Below, piece after piece: positions 55,601-63,678 of a stretch of DNA of 64,000 bases. Origin of the DNA: an uncultured delta proteobacterium (GTDB taxonomy: Bacteria; Desulfobacterota; Desulfovibrionia; Desulfovibrionales; Desulfovibrionaceae); contig CAILNX010000037.1 of NCBI GenBank assembly GCA_903835685.1, positions 104,648 to 168,647 of the forward strand, written 5' to 3'. A program made the translations under genes and the position numbers. The notes under the pieces are model-generated. The model made no database searches and was not told the origin of the DNA. It was given only the letters and a program-made list of their open reading frames with translations. How positions within the stretch are numbered: position 1 is the stretch's first letter; each line of letters begins with the position of its first letter.

Positions 55601-55811
55601 GGCGAGGGCATCCCCAACGAATACCAGGCGCAGATCTTCGCGAAGTTCTTCCGCATCCCGGGGGGGGGCCGACCGGGGCACGGGCCTGGACCTGGCCATC
55701 GCCAAGAACATCGTGGAGGCCCACGGCGGGACCATCGGTGTGGGCAGCGAGCCGGGCCAGGGCAGTACCTTCTGGTTCGAGATTCCGGGGCAGACTGCGG
55801 TGAAAATCTGA
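55597..55811 (+). pseudogene. Histidine kinase C-terminal fragment with frameshift in a G9 run
   Basis: The plus strand reads [22 protein letters not shown], then shifts frame at nine G (55,660-55,668) to [21 protein letters not shown] and [15 protein letters not shown] before a stop at 55,809. These are the G1/F/G2 boxes of a HATPase domain. One G fewer would join the two parts. The 5' end is cut by the IS3 fragment. It is a relic of another kinase, opposite in strand to the four intact ones. Confidence 0.8.
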
Positions 55812-55856
55812 AATGAAATCTGCGGGTTCCTGTTTCAGTATGCTCGGATATTTGTC

Positions 55857-55943
55857 TTGGGCCAATTTTGGGCCATCCCAAAAAATAAAATCAAATGATT
55901 TACAGGGAATAAAAGGGCAATATTGGGCCATTTCTGGGCCATC
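55857..55943 (-). repeat. Four TGGCCCA iterations in two 21-bp direct repeats near the attachment site
   Basis: 55,857-55,877 and 55,923-55,943 match at 19 of 21 bases, each with two TGGCCCA cores on the minus strand. They end 75 bases from the tRNA-derived repeat. Possible arm-type binding sites for an integrase, or a relic of its coding sequence. Confidence 0.5.
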
Positions 55944-55972
55944 AATTCCAGAAAACAGTCATTTCTGAATAA

Positions 55973-56014
55973 AAAAATCCCCGCGAGTTGCCTAAGCAAC
56001 ATGCGGGGATTTTT
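55973..56014. terminator. Terminator hairpin beside tRNA-derived repeat, copy 2
   Basis: AAAAATCCCCGC pairs with GCGGGGATTTTT, with an inner GTTGC/GCAAC stem. It has the same position relative to the tRNA repeat as at 46,003-46,044 but a different sequence, so the two modules came from different elements. Confidence 0.8.
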
Positions 56015-56017
56015 AAC

Positions 56018-56068
56018 TTTTCTGGTGCGCCAGGAAGGGATCGAACCCTCGACCCACAGCTTAGAAGA
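56018..56068 (-). repeat. 51-bp direct repeat, copy 2: 3' half of tRNA-Arg(UCU), attachment-site remnant
   Basis: Identical to 46,048-46,098, including T-arm, acceptor and ACCA. As at copy 1, no 5' tRNA half lies to the right. It bounds a 9,970-base segment with the other copy. Confidence 0.85.
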
Positions 56069-56309
56069 AAGAGTACCCGGGCTTCGCAACCTCCTCAATA
56101 TTGCTGAACATACCGGAAATACAGGATAAGTCAATTCCAGATTTTGGCAGGATTTTGCTCAATTTAGCAGGTTTTGGAACCATTTTCACACACAAATCCA
56201 CACACAGCTGGGGGAAGCAAATTCACACTCCCGGCTGTCTTCTTCAGATTTTTTGTCATCCCCAGTCCCCGGCTTTTCATACTTTCACCTTTCCCGCTCG
56301 CCTAGCCTG

Positions 56310-56699
56310 TTAGCCGATATTCTCCAGAATGAATTCTCTCAATTTTAGGACATAATTCAGAGATTCCTTGGCTATAGATTCCGAGTATTCCACCGAATCA
56401 TCAGGGTATCTGGATGCAACTGCATAGGCAGTCAGGTCATGCGCGTATTCTTCAAATGTCATAAATCTATTGTCGAACTCGCTACATTCATGAATAAGTT
56501 TTACAAGGTCGTGTGTTTTTGTAATTGGCTTTCCATGTAGGATTAAAAAGGCTTTTAAATATTTTTCTGCGCATTGCTGACAGTGGAAGAGGGCGATATC
56601 TGACAGATCTTCATCCGTCTGGATTGCCAGTCTGGCGACAAGTAAATCCTTATCACCCTTCTTAAGCCAGTCCTGAACCCATTTTTTGTCATCGCTCAT
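56310..56699 (-). CDS. HEPN-domain protein (putative toxin partner)
   Basis: The 129 residues form the helical HEPN fold: WLKKGDKDLLVARLAI, then FHCQQCAEKYLKAFLILHGKP and THDLVKLIHEC, with RYPDD near the end of the domain. In HEPN-MNT pairs this protein is an RNase or scaffold, and its partner nucleotidyltransferase neutralises it. The strict RX4-6H RNase motif is not evident; R and YPDD are. The start at 56,699 (MSDDKKW) overlaps the nucleotidyltransferase gene by 11 bases. Confidence 0.87.
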   Translation of the reverse strand: MSDDKKWVQDWLKKGDKDLLVARLAIQTDEDLSDIALFHCQQCAEKYLKAFLILHGKPITKTHDLVKLIHECSEFDNRFMTFEEYAHDLTAYAVASRYPDDSVEYSESIAKESLNYVLKLREFILENIG

Positions 56700-57003
56700 A
56701 GAGCATTTTCCCCTCATTAACGGCGATGTAGCTGACACTACTTAATAGTTTCTTTTGCCGTTCAAATTCGTCAGGGTTAAAAACAAATACATCAAGTGAA
56801 AAATCACGACCTGGAAAGAGCTTACTGATTTCAACACTTCTTTTTGTCCTTGGGCCTTCCATATCAGCCACCACAACCAGATCAACATCGCTATCAGGGG
56901 TGGCGGTTCCCTTCGCTTGAGAGCCGAAGAGATAGATTTGATGAGGGTGAACCTTTTCAACAATTTTGCTGACGACAAATTGTAATATTTGGTCCCGGTT
57001 CAT
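56689..57003 (-). CDS. MNT-type minimal nucleotidyltransferase (putative antitoxin)
   Basis: The 104 residues start at ATG 57,003 (GGGAG upstream). The nucleotidyltransferase motif GSQAKGTATPDSDVDLVVV (about residues 27-45) carries the GSxAxG loop and two catalytic Asp; the third acidic position is in FSLDVFVF. MNT antitoxins AMPylate the HEPN partner. Gene order MNT then HEPN with overlap is the classical arrangement. Confidence 0.88.
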   Translation of the reverse strand: MNRDQILQFVVSKIVEKVHPHQIYLFGSQAKGTATPDSDVDLVVVADMEGPRTKRSVEISKLFPGRDFSLDVFVFNPDEFERQKKLLSSVSYIAVNEGKMLYER

Positions 57004-57058
57004 TTCGACACTCCCATGCTGAACGACTGGTAAGGAAATCCGCAAATCGTGATTCCGG

Positions 57059-57382
57059 TCAGGCCTTGTCTGCCTTGAATCCGGAATCTTCTCCTAGATG
57101 AAAGAATATGTGGCCAATCATCTGCCCGTCTTTAAGGGATACCCATCCTCGGCCATTCACAGCGTCATTTTCATCATACCCAGCCCAAGAGAAATCTAGG
57201 TACGCCTGCTTTCCTTTCTGACTCACTCGCCAGTCAATTTCCCCATGGATATAGCCGAAGTGAAATTCGCCTCGGCCTTTTGGGGCAATTTTGATGAATC
57301 CTGGCTCTTCCTCATCGACAAATGATTGGTCCCAGCTATCCATCTCAACAATGCGCCAAAGACCAGTGAACTGACGCTGCAT
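57059..57382 (-). CDS. Conserved-looking cytosolic protein of unknown function
   Basis: The 107 residues start at ATG 57,382 (AGGAG 5 bases upstream). A longer form from ATG 57,457 overlaps the rubredoxin stop (ATGA) and adds 25 residues. The sequence GLWRIVEMDSWDQSFVDEEEPGFIKI, then GEFHFGYIHGEIDWR and HIFFHLGEDSGFKA is a compact beta-rich fold rich in Trp and acidic residues. I have seen this pattern in stand-alone bacterial proteins but can name no function. Confidence 0.7.
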   Translation of the reverse strand: MQRQFTGLWRIVEMDSWDQSFVDEEEPGFIKIAPKGRGEFHFGYIHGEIDWRVSQKGKQAYLDFSWAGYDENDAVNGRGWVSLKDGQMIGHIFFHLGEDSGFKADKA

Positions 57383-57453
57383 AGCCTCTCCTGGCGATTT
57401 CTCCACACAATGCTGGTATCTGGCCTGGCCGGTTAATGGGACCAGTTCAGGGG

Positions 57454-57618
57454 TCATACCTTCTCAAAAAATTCCTTTTCAGCTTCGCATTTAGGGCAGA
57501 CCCAATCACTGGGCAGGTCATCAAAGGACGTGCCGATGGGGATGTTGTGTTCAGCATCACCTTCAGCCGGGTCATAAACGTAGCCACACGGGCACAGGTA
57601 CGCGGACATATCAGCCAT
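57454..57618 (-). CDS. Rubredoxin with shortened first metal knuckle
   Basis: The 54 residues start at ATG 57,618 (AGGAGG upstream). The fold and the second half are rubredoxin: [29 protein letters not shown]. The first knuckle is CPCG, with one residue between Cys (family: CxxCG), and the second is CPKCE, lacking the usual Gly. Iron binding with four Cys is still possible. It is the first gene of the minus-strand set ending in HEPN-MNT, which is an odd neighbour for a redox protein. Confidence 0.85.
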   Translation of the reverse strand: MADMSAYLCPCGYVYDPAEGDAEHNIPIGTSFDDLPSDWVCPKCEAEKEFFEKV

Positions 57619-58046
57619 TTCTGGATTCCTCCTAGGTATGGGCAAGGAACTTATCTGGTTGGATGATTACCCTGTGGCGGTTTCAAAAACAACAGTATTC
57701 CCAATCTCTCCAAGCGACTTGAAATTATGGAGATAATGTCCTGATGTCGCGGGTGCTGCCCTCGATCAGGAGCTTCTCTCATTCAAGTTGAAAGCCTGAA
57801 GACTGCTTAAATACCCTCTATTCAGCTCACATTTTATAAACATTCGAAATTTGTTTCGTCGTAACAAGACGATTTCGTGCGTTATTTATTTTAGACCCCC
57901 CCAGCTAGCCTATCAAGCCATCATGCCTCAATAAGCCACTGGCCTTATTTTGTACTCACAACACGGTGAAGATGTTTGTCTGGGATTGGTGAGCAATGCG
58001 GAAAAAGGCAAATCGTGGGAAAAAATTAGCCAATGGAGAAGTAATC
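57619..58046. other. 428-base low-GC intergenic region
   Basis: No gene is supported. It separates the minus-strand rubredoxin set from the plus-strand mobile-element genes. A TCGTC/GACGA inverted repeat with 7-base spacer lies near 57,852-57,880 within an AT-rich patch and may be a regulatory site. Confidence 0.4.
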
Positions 58047-58238
58047 ATGAGCATCGAAAAGGCAAGCCAAAAATTTCATTCATCCGGAGAGGGCATCAAC
58101 TTTTCGGAAAACGGTCAGCAGATTTTCAAGCCATTACCTACATCCGTGATTGTACAGAATTTGCCAGCTATCATCACATTCAACCCTCCGGCGTTACTTA
58201 CTAATTCGAAGTTAGATTTCGAGCGGAAGTCTTCTTGA
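58047..58238 (+). CDS. Possible small protein, low support
   Basis: The 63 residues start at ATG 58,047 with GGAGA 7 bases upstream (MSIEKASQKFHSSGEG) and end in DFERKSS. The codon pattern is neutral, and no domain is seen. It lies upstream of the DUF3102-like gene on the same strand. Confidence 0.35.
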   Translation: MSIEKASQKFHSSGEGINFSENGQQIFKPLPTSVIVQNLPAIITFNPPALLTNSKLDFERKSS

Positions 58239-58253
58239 GGCCGGAGTACATTC

Positions 58254-58281
58254 AAAGGAGGTGATGTCTATGTATGTATAA
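58254..58281 (+). promoter_or_regulatory. Very strong Shine-Dalgarno over a minimal ORF
   Basis: AAAGGAGGTGATG is a near-perfect complement to the 16S tail. It leads into ATG TCT ATG TAT GTA TAA: five or three codons, then stop. The next real gene starts 65 bases downstream with a poor site. It may be a leader peptide or ribosome-loading site. Confidence 0.45.
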
Positions 58282-58345
58282 GCGCCTTTTCGGCTAGGGC
58301 TGGCTTCGTTAAACATGTTAACCATCTAACCAATAGGACAGTACA

Positions 58346-59224
58346 ATGGATAACCAGCTACCTGAAGTCCTGGAACAAGAGGAAGAGAGGGAAGATCCCT
58401 CTCAACCTCTCAACCAGGCCGCCGACAAACAGTCAGCGCTCGATCTCCTGACTTCTGTTGAAGCGAAGGAGATCGTTGAGAAGAATGGGGCAAACGAGTC
58501 CCTCGAGTCCATTCTTCCCACGCTGAAGGGTGTGATCTACACCCACGATGATCTCCTAAGCGGTTCGGAGATGTCCCTCTCCAACCACGTGTACACGATG
58601 GGTCGCCTGCTCAACATCATGAAGTTGAAGGCAAACCTTGAGGATCGGCACTGGCTTGCGTGGGCCAGGAAGCACATCCCCCTCGAACCCCGCACCCGGC
58701 AGAACTACGAGCGTCTTGCCGCGATCCAGGGTGTAGAGAATCACCTCTACTTAAGGAAGTCGGTCATCCTGGAGATCGACAAGGTCCTTAAACCCAAGAA
58801 GAGCTTATCCGATCCTATCGGGGACTTCCTTCGGAAGTACGAGCTCATCGATGTGTTGGACAGAGCCCATCCTTACTTGTGGGAGAACCGTATGGCAATC
58901 AACACGGCTCTCGCCTTGGAGAAGATGGGGCGGGCAAAGCTCGTAGTGCATCAGCCTGAAAACGTCCGCACCCTTGTAGAGCGTGGGGAATCATTCTCCC
59001 CTGCTGCGATCAAGAACCTGGTCGACGGGCAGAAGTTCGGCATGTGGCCGGACGGCTGGTTTGCAGAGCTCTTGAACGGGGGGAACCCCTCCAAGGATCT
59101 GGCGGCTCGCAAGAAGGAAGCTGAAGAAGCCTCTGCTGAAGAGGGGACTTCGGCCTCTACCGGTAAGGATGACTCTGCTGGTGGAGCCCCGGCGGCAACC
59201 GACCAAGTGGACCGGGCGGCGTAA
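58346..59224 (+). CDS. DUF3102-like mobile-element protein
   Basis: The 292 residues have a disordered acidic head (1-35), a central helical domain with HWLAWARKHIPLEPRTRQNYERLAAIQG (about 100-130), which resembles the DUF3102 group found in plasmids and phages, and an Ala/Ser-rich tail. Function is unknown. It is followed by a 64-residue gene and a DUF3987-type gene, a set typical of integrative elements. The ribosome site (AGGA) is weak. GC is lower than in the core genes. Confidence 0.7.
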   Translation: MDNQLPEVLEQEEEREDPSQPLNQAADKQSALDLLTSVEAKEIVEKNGANESLESILPTLKGVIYTHDDLLSGSEMSLSNHVYTMGRLLNIMKLKANLEDRHWLAWARKHIPLEPRTRQNYERLAAIQGVENHLYLRKSVILEIDKVLKPKKSLSDPIGDFLRKYELIDVLDRAHPYLWENRMAINTALALEKMGRAKLVVHQPENVRTLVERGESFSPAAIKNLVDGQKFGMWPDGWFAELLNGGNPSKDLAARKKEAEEASAEEGTSASTGKDDSAGGAPAATDQVDRAA

Positions 59225-59301
59225 AACAAACAACCTAACCCTTTAACCCCGGGGCCTCTCGTCCAAGTAGGCGAGAGGTCCTGGGCTCAAGGAGACGAAA
59301 A

Positions 59302-59496
59302 ATGGAAATCTTACACGCCGAAAAAGCCACACAGTTTCGCGTCAACGTGGAACTGGGTATTTTCTGCCCTTTGGCGGTGACGGTGATCGTGGATGAATAT
59401 GGGCCTTCATGTTGCCCCACCGAAGAGCACGGGGGGGCGCATGATCTGAACGACATGAGCAGCGACTTTCCCGAAGATCGGGACTTAACTGATTGA
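59302..59496 (+). CDS. Small protein of unknown function
   Basis: The 64 residues start at ATG 59,302 with AAGGAG 7 bases upstream. The sequence is acidic, with two adjacent Cys (SCCPTEEHGG) and a DD/ED-rich tail (SSDFPEDRDLTD). It lies between the DUF3102-like and DUF3987-like genes in the same orientation, so it is probably part of their transcript. No family is recognised. Confidence 0.6.
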   Translation: MEILHAEKATQFRVNVELGIFCPLAVTVIVDEYGPSCCPTEEHGGAHDLNDMSSDFPEDRDLTD

Positions 59497-59712
59497 ACTC
59501 ATCGTTGTTGCGCTCGGTCGGGGGATTCTGTTGTTAGAACTGGCTAGATTCACGAACTAACAATGGCCTTATGTGCGATTGATCCTCATAATTCCCCGGT
59601 GAGGTGGAAGTGGAGTGGTAAGTTGTTTGAAACCGAATGGTCTCTCGGAGTAATTCGGGAGACCATTCATCTTTTCAGAACCAGGATGCGTAATCTCTTA
59701 GGAGATGATGAA

Positions 59713-61113
59713 ATGGGTGCCAATAGGTTACAGCAAGATGCTTCTTGCAATTGGGAAGACGAAGGGCTGAAGATCGATAGGATTCCTTTCCCGTGGGATA
59801 TTTTCCCCGAAGCATTGACTGCCTCTTTGCAGCAACTGGCGCGGTCATGTGCGACATCAGTCACTCCTCTGCCCGGCATTGTCTTCGGAGTGATCGGAGC
59901 AATCCTGGGCAGGTCCCTGTGTGTGTCTCCCAAGAGGGGATGGTTGGAGCCGGTATCTCCTGTTTGGCATGGCGATATCCGTGTCAGCGGGGCAGGGAAG
60001 ACCCCGGCCCAGCAGCTGCTCCTGCGAGCTCTCTCCCAGGTAGAATCAGAAGAGCGGAGGTTGTCTCTGACAGATATGACCCTGCCGGGATTGCGGGAGG
60101 AACTCACTGAACATCCTACTGGGGGAATGCTATACACGATGAGTGAACTCTCCTCCTTCGTCACCAGTCGATATTACTCCGGTGCTGCCAGGGAAACCTG
60201 GCTCCGGCTCTGGGATGGTGAAACCATAAGATATCGATGCAAGGATGAGTGTTTAGAGATTCAAGAACCCCGAGTTTCCCTTATCGGGGGAACCCAGCCC
60301 AGTGTGTTCAAGCAAATTTTTAGTGGTAACAAGGGGATTATCCACCAGGACGGGATCGTTTTCCGGTTCCTTTTTACCCATGAGCCTCCCGGCTATTTTG
60401 AGTACACCCGTGAAGGGTGGGATCAGGAGAATGAGGGCGTGTGGGAAAGGCTCATCTTTAGGACCACAGAGTACGTGGGACGGTGGTTGAAGGTTGAAGA
60501 GGTGGGAATGCCTGCCACGAGAGTAATGCTCCTAGACGAGGCGGGCGAAGCTCTTTTTCGATCTTGGGTGAATGCCTTGGACATTACCCGTTTCGAAGCT
60601 GCTGAGGAACTTCAAGGGTTTCTCAGTAAAGCAAAGGCATATTGCCTTCGGCTGACAGGTCTGCTCCATTGTATCAATCGATTCCTGGAGGGAGGGACAC
60701 CGGGAAAAAATCTCACTACGGAGGATGTCTCTCGGGGGATCAAGGCGACCATGTTCTATCTTGGCCAGGCCTTCAGCTTGGTCGACCTAATCAACAAGGA
60801 AAAGGGCGAAAAGGTACAGATGGTGTCTGAACGAACTGGCTACCTTGCTCAAGCACTCATTTCGCTGCAGTCGAGATTGGATGAAGGCAAACTGGCCATC
60901 AGCTTGGTGGCTTCAGAATTCAACCGGGTAGCGCCGAAGAATTTCATGATATCAGCCAAAGGAATGGGGGGATGGTTGAAACTTTTGGGCCTTTCGAAGA
61001 CGCAAGGGAAAGTAGATTCCAATGGCCAACGGGCTGTTTATTGCCTAGTCTGGGATCAAAGCACCGAGGACCTAATCGCCAAGAACCAGCAATGCTCAGA
61101 CATGGCTGCTTAA
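59713..61113 (+). CDS. DUF3987-like primase/helicase-type protein
   Basis: The 466 residues start at ATG 59,713 (AGGAG 8 bases upstream); an ATG at 59,563 would add an implausible, unsupported 50-residue head. PFPWDIFPEALTASLQQLA opens the domain. A P-loop-like GAGKTPAQQLLL follows near 95 (VSGAGKTP), with the SRYYSGAARETWLRLWDGE and SLIGGTQPSVFKQIF segments of DUF3987. These proteins replace or join DNA primase-helicases on phage, plasmid and island DNA. It is not fused to a VirE-type primase here. Confidence 0.78.
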   Translation: MGANRLQQDASCNWEDEGLKIDRIPFPWDIFPEALTASLQQLARSCATSVTPLPGIVFGVIGAILGRSLCVSPKRGWLEPVSPVWHGDIRVSGAGKTPAQQLLLRALSQVESEERRLSLTDMTLPGLREELTEHPTGGMLYTMSELSSFVTSRYYSGAARETWLRLWDGETIRYRCKDECLEIQEPRVSLIGGTQPSVFKQIFSGNKGIIHQDGIVFRFLFTHEPPGYFEYTREGWDQENEGVWERLIFRTTEYVGRWLKVEEVGMPATRVMLLDEAGEALFRSWVNALDITRFEAAEELQGFLSKAKAYCLRLTGLLHCINRFLEGGTPGKNLTTEDVSRGIKATMFYLGQAFSLVDLINKEKGEKVQMVSERTGYLAQALISLQSRLDEGKLAISLVASEFNRVAPKNFMISAKGMGGWLKLLGLSKTQGKVDSNGQRAVYCLVWDQSTEDLIAKNQQCSDMAA

Positions 61114-61397
61114 GTCTGTATGCAAATGGTTGAAATATCGGATGCAGACTTGCAGACGTTATCGATGAGGTACAAGTTGATAACCGTGCTGAAGTGGTCT
61201 GGCACAATGATCTGGTTTTCTTGGTTGCCTATGCTGGAATGTAGGAAGATACAAGGCGGAAATACGATAGCAAAAAATGTTGCTTTTCAAAAATGCGAAA
61301 ATTTTTTCGCCAATTTGAAATCGTTACTTTTTTGCCACCAAGAATGAGCTTTGACTTTGACCAATAGCTCGAAAAAAAATCCAATTGACATCTTATT

Positions 61398-61474
61398 GGG
61401 ATGGGCCAGTCAGTTGGAAGCGCTGTTGAATGGCATTCAAGAGGCCGTCAGTTCGATTCTGTCCAGCTTCACCA
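61398..61474 (+). pseudogene. tRNA-Ala(GGC)-like sequence, degenerate; attachment-site remnant
   Basis: The 3' half is a good tRNA-Ala: anticodon loop ATGGCAT (GGC), stem TCAAG, T-arm GTCAGTTCGATTCTGTC, and CCA at 61,472-61,474. The 5' half (GGGATGG, then AGTTGGAAGCGC) has no proper D-arm, and the acceptor pairs poorly. It is likely a 3' tRNA copy joined to foreign 5' DNA rather than a working gene. A terminator follows directly. Confidence 0.6.
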
Positions 61475-61578
61475 CGCAAATCAAAGGGTTATCCAGAAAT
61501 GTGGGTAACCCTTTTATTATTGCCCGCCACACCGGAAAGTGTTGGCGGGTGTTGGCTCCAGGTGATTCGGGGTATCAG
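61472..61578 (+). repeat. About 107-bp direct repeat, left copy
   Basis: Begins at the CCA end of the tRNA-Ala-like sequence and matches 63,571-63,678 with a perfect 41-base core (61,527-61,567). It flanks the chemoreceptor gene. Confidence 0.8.
61483..61516 (+). terminator. Terminator after the tRNA-Ala-like sequence
   Basis: AAAGGGTTA pairs with TAACCCTTT and a T run follows. It is inside the left direct repeat. Confidence 0.8.
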
Positions 61579-61787
61579 TTGAGATTTTTTAGAAGGCCGG
61601 AGTTGTTGTCTCATGGAAGCAGTTAAGGGCTGGCCCCAAAAAAGGCTTGTGTCCATCCGGCTGAGTAGGTACTCACTAATATCAAGACACTTGGATTCAT
61701 GCAACTCACAGAACTCCAGAGTTCTGGTTGAGAGACTGAAATATTTAAGCAACATCTGGGTATTTTTGGAAAAAACGGAGGTTCGCA

Positions 61788-63545
61788 ATGCGCTGGTCAG
61801 ACATTGGGCTCGGCAAGAAGATATTTTCCGCAGTCCTCCCGATTCTCATCCTTCTTGCCGTTCTCGCAGCGTGGTCCGTTAACGGTCTTGATGTGATAAT
61901 CAACAACGTGAGCACCATAGACACCAGCCGCAGTCTGCAAACCAACCTACTGCAACGAGAAATTGACCATCTGAAATGGGCGCAGACGGTAAGCAACTTT
62001 GTCAACAACGAAAAGGCCACAGAGTTGTCCGCCCAGGTTGACCATACCCTCTGCGCCTTCGGAAAATGGTACTACGGGGAAGACCGCAAGAAAACGGAGG
62101 CGACTTTTCCAGATATCAAATCTATGCTTTCAGACATTGAAACCCCACATCAAAAATTGCACCAAACAGCCGTGGCAATCAAAAAACTTCGCGTCGAAGG
62201 GAACCCTGCCGAGGCAAAGGCTATCTTTGACAAGGACAGCCAGGAGCAGTTGAAGAAGGTTCAGGATATCCTGGGGGAAATCCGCAACTTCCTGACGCAA
62301 AAGACTGACGCCCAGAACAAGCACATGCACCTTGAATCCCAGAATACGCGCCAGGGGGTGCTGTCTGTTGCGGTGTTGGCCATCCTGTTGGGTTGCGTGT
62401 CTAGCTTCTTGGTCATACGCTCCATCAGCAAAGCGCTAAAGGCCACCGTGGCTTATGCGCATGAGGTGGACGCGGGCAATCTGGCCGCCAAAATTTCGAT
62501 AAACCAGAAGGATGAAGTGGGCGTGCTCGCCCAAACGATCCTCAAAATGGTTCACGCGCTACAAGGCAAGATCAAGGAAGCGGACCAGAAATCGGCAGAG
62601 GCCCAGAACGAGGCCCGGTTGGCTCAGATCGCTACGGCGGAGGCCACCGAGGCTAAGGCCAGGGCGGAACGTGCAAAAGCGGAGGGCATGATTGAAGCCG
62701 CTGTACAGCTAGAAAAAATCGTTGAGGTCATCAGTTCGGCCAGTGAAGAGATTTCGTCTCAAGTTGAGGAATCAAGCCGGGGCGCAGAATTGGAATCCCA
62801 ACGCGTGGATCAGACCGCCACCGCCATGGAGGAAATGACCGCTACTGTTCTGGAAGTGGCCCGAAACGCCTCCAAAGCCTCGCAGTCGGCCTCCAACGCG
62901 AGGGACAAGGCGGTGGAGGGATCCAATATAGTGGCCCAGGTCGTAGCGGGGATCGAATCCGTGCAAGCGGTTTCGAACATCATGAAGGTGGATATGGACT
63001 CGCTGGGTAAGCAGGCTGAAAGTATCGGCCGAGTAATGGGTGTCATATCTGACATCGCGGACCAGACCAACTTACTTGCCCTGAATGCAGCCATCGAAGC
63101 GGCCCGAGCTGGTGAGGCTGGCCGGGGATTCGCCGTGGTCGCCGACGAAGTCCGCAAGCTGGCAGAAAAAACGATGATCGCTACCAGGGAAGTAGGGGAT
63201 GCCATCGGCGGCATCCAGCAGAGCACCAAGCAAAACCTGGATAACGTGGTAAGAGCCACGGCCAGCATTGCACAGGCCACCACCTTAGCGAACAAAAGCG
63301 GTGGCACACTACAAGAGATTGTGACTCTGGTCGAATTGACTACTGACCAAGTGCGCTCCATCGCCACGGCATCGGAGCAACAGTCCGCCGCCAGCGAGGA
63401 GATCAGCCAAAGCATAGAGGACATCAACCGCATCGCCAGCGAAACGTCTACCGCTATGGGGCAATCCGCCCAGGCCGTCGTAGAATTGGCCTCTCAGGCA
63501 GAAACCCTGCGTGTGTTGATCGAGAAGATGAAGAAAACCGTCTAA
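61788..63545 (+). CDS. Methyl-accepting chemotaxis protein with periplasmic CZB zinc-binding sensor
   Basis: The 585 residues have membrane helices at about 11-31 and 190-212. Between them lies a CZB-type domain with all four expected zinc ligands: H61 (DHLKWA), C89 (HTLCAFGKW), H121 and H125 (PHQKLH). A HAMP-like linker follows, then a long coiled-coil signalling domain with the hairpin tip [43 protein letters not shown] normally sits in the cytosol, so an external copy is less usual. GGAGG lies 7 bases before ATG. The gene is framed by direct repeats and terminators. Confidence 0.93.
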   Translation: MRWSDIGLGKKIFSAVLPILILLAVLAAWSVNGLDVIINNVSTIDTSRSLQTNLLQREIDHLKWAQTVSNFVNNEKATELSAQVDHTLCAFGKWYYGEDRKKTEATFPDIKSMLSDIETPHQKLHQTAVAIKKLRVEGNPAEAKAIFDKDSQEQLKKVQDILGEIRNFLTQKTDAQNKHMHLESQNTRQGVLSVAVLAILLGCVSSFLVIRSISKALKATVAYAHEVDAGNLAAKISINQKDEVGVLAQTILKMVHALQGKIKEADQKSAEAQNEARLAQIATAEATEAKARAERAKAEGMIEAAVQLEKIVEVISSASEEISSQVEESSRGAELESQRVDQTATAMEEMTATVLEVARNASKASQSASNARDKAVEGSNIVAQVVAGIESVQAVSNIMKVDMDSLGKQAESIGRVMGVISDIADQTNLLALNAAIEAARAGEAGRGFAVVADEVRKLAEKTMIATREVGDAIGGIQQSTKQNLDNVVRATASIAQATTLANKSGGTLQEIVTLVELTTDQVRSIATASEQQSAASEEISQSIEDINRIASETSTAMGQSAQAVVELASQAETLRVLIEKMKKTV

Positions 63546-63570
63546 AGGGGAGCCGGGTTGGCTCCATAGA

Positions 63571-63678
63571 CCACGTGCGAAATCAAAGGCTTATCCAGCA
63601 ATGGGTAACCCTTTTTTGTCTGCCCACCACACCGGAAAGTGTTGGCGGGTGTTGGCTCCAGGTGATTTGGGGTATCAG
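63571..63678 (+). repeat. About 107-bp direct repeat, right copy
   Basis: Partner of 61,472-61,578, starting 26 bases after the chemoreceptor stop. It has several point differences in the first 50 bases and is almost exact afterwards. Confidence 0.8.
63585..63617 (+). terminator. Terminator after the chemoreceptor gene
   Basis: AAAGGCTTA and TAACCCTTT pair less perfectly than in the left repeat copy (one mismatch) but are followed by six T. Confidence 0.65.

Noticed and set aside
55660..55668. G9 run as a phase-variation switch
   Set aside because: The gene around it is truncated by an IS fragment, so switching would not restore a product.
55042..55881. N-terminal extension of the fourth kinase
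   Set aside because: The frame is open but encodes transposase and intergenic sequence; the membrane sensor starts at 55,041.
55923..56129. Plus-strand frame across the tRNA repeat (EGIEPSTHSLE)
   Set aside because: It is a translation of tRNA sequence, a well-known type of false gene call.
61120..61347. 75-codon plus-strand frame after the DUF3987-like gene
   Set aside because: No ribosome site or recognisable domain; lies in AT-rich spacer before the tRNA-Ala-like sequence.
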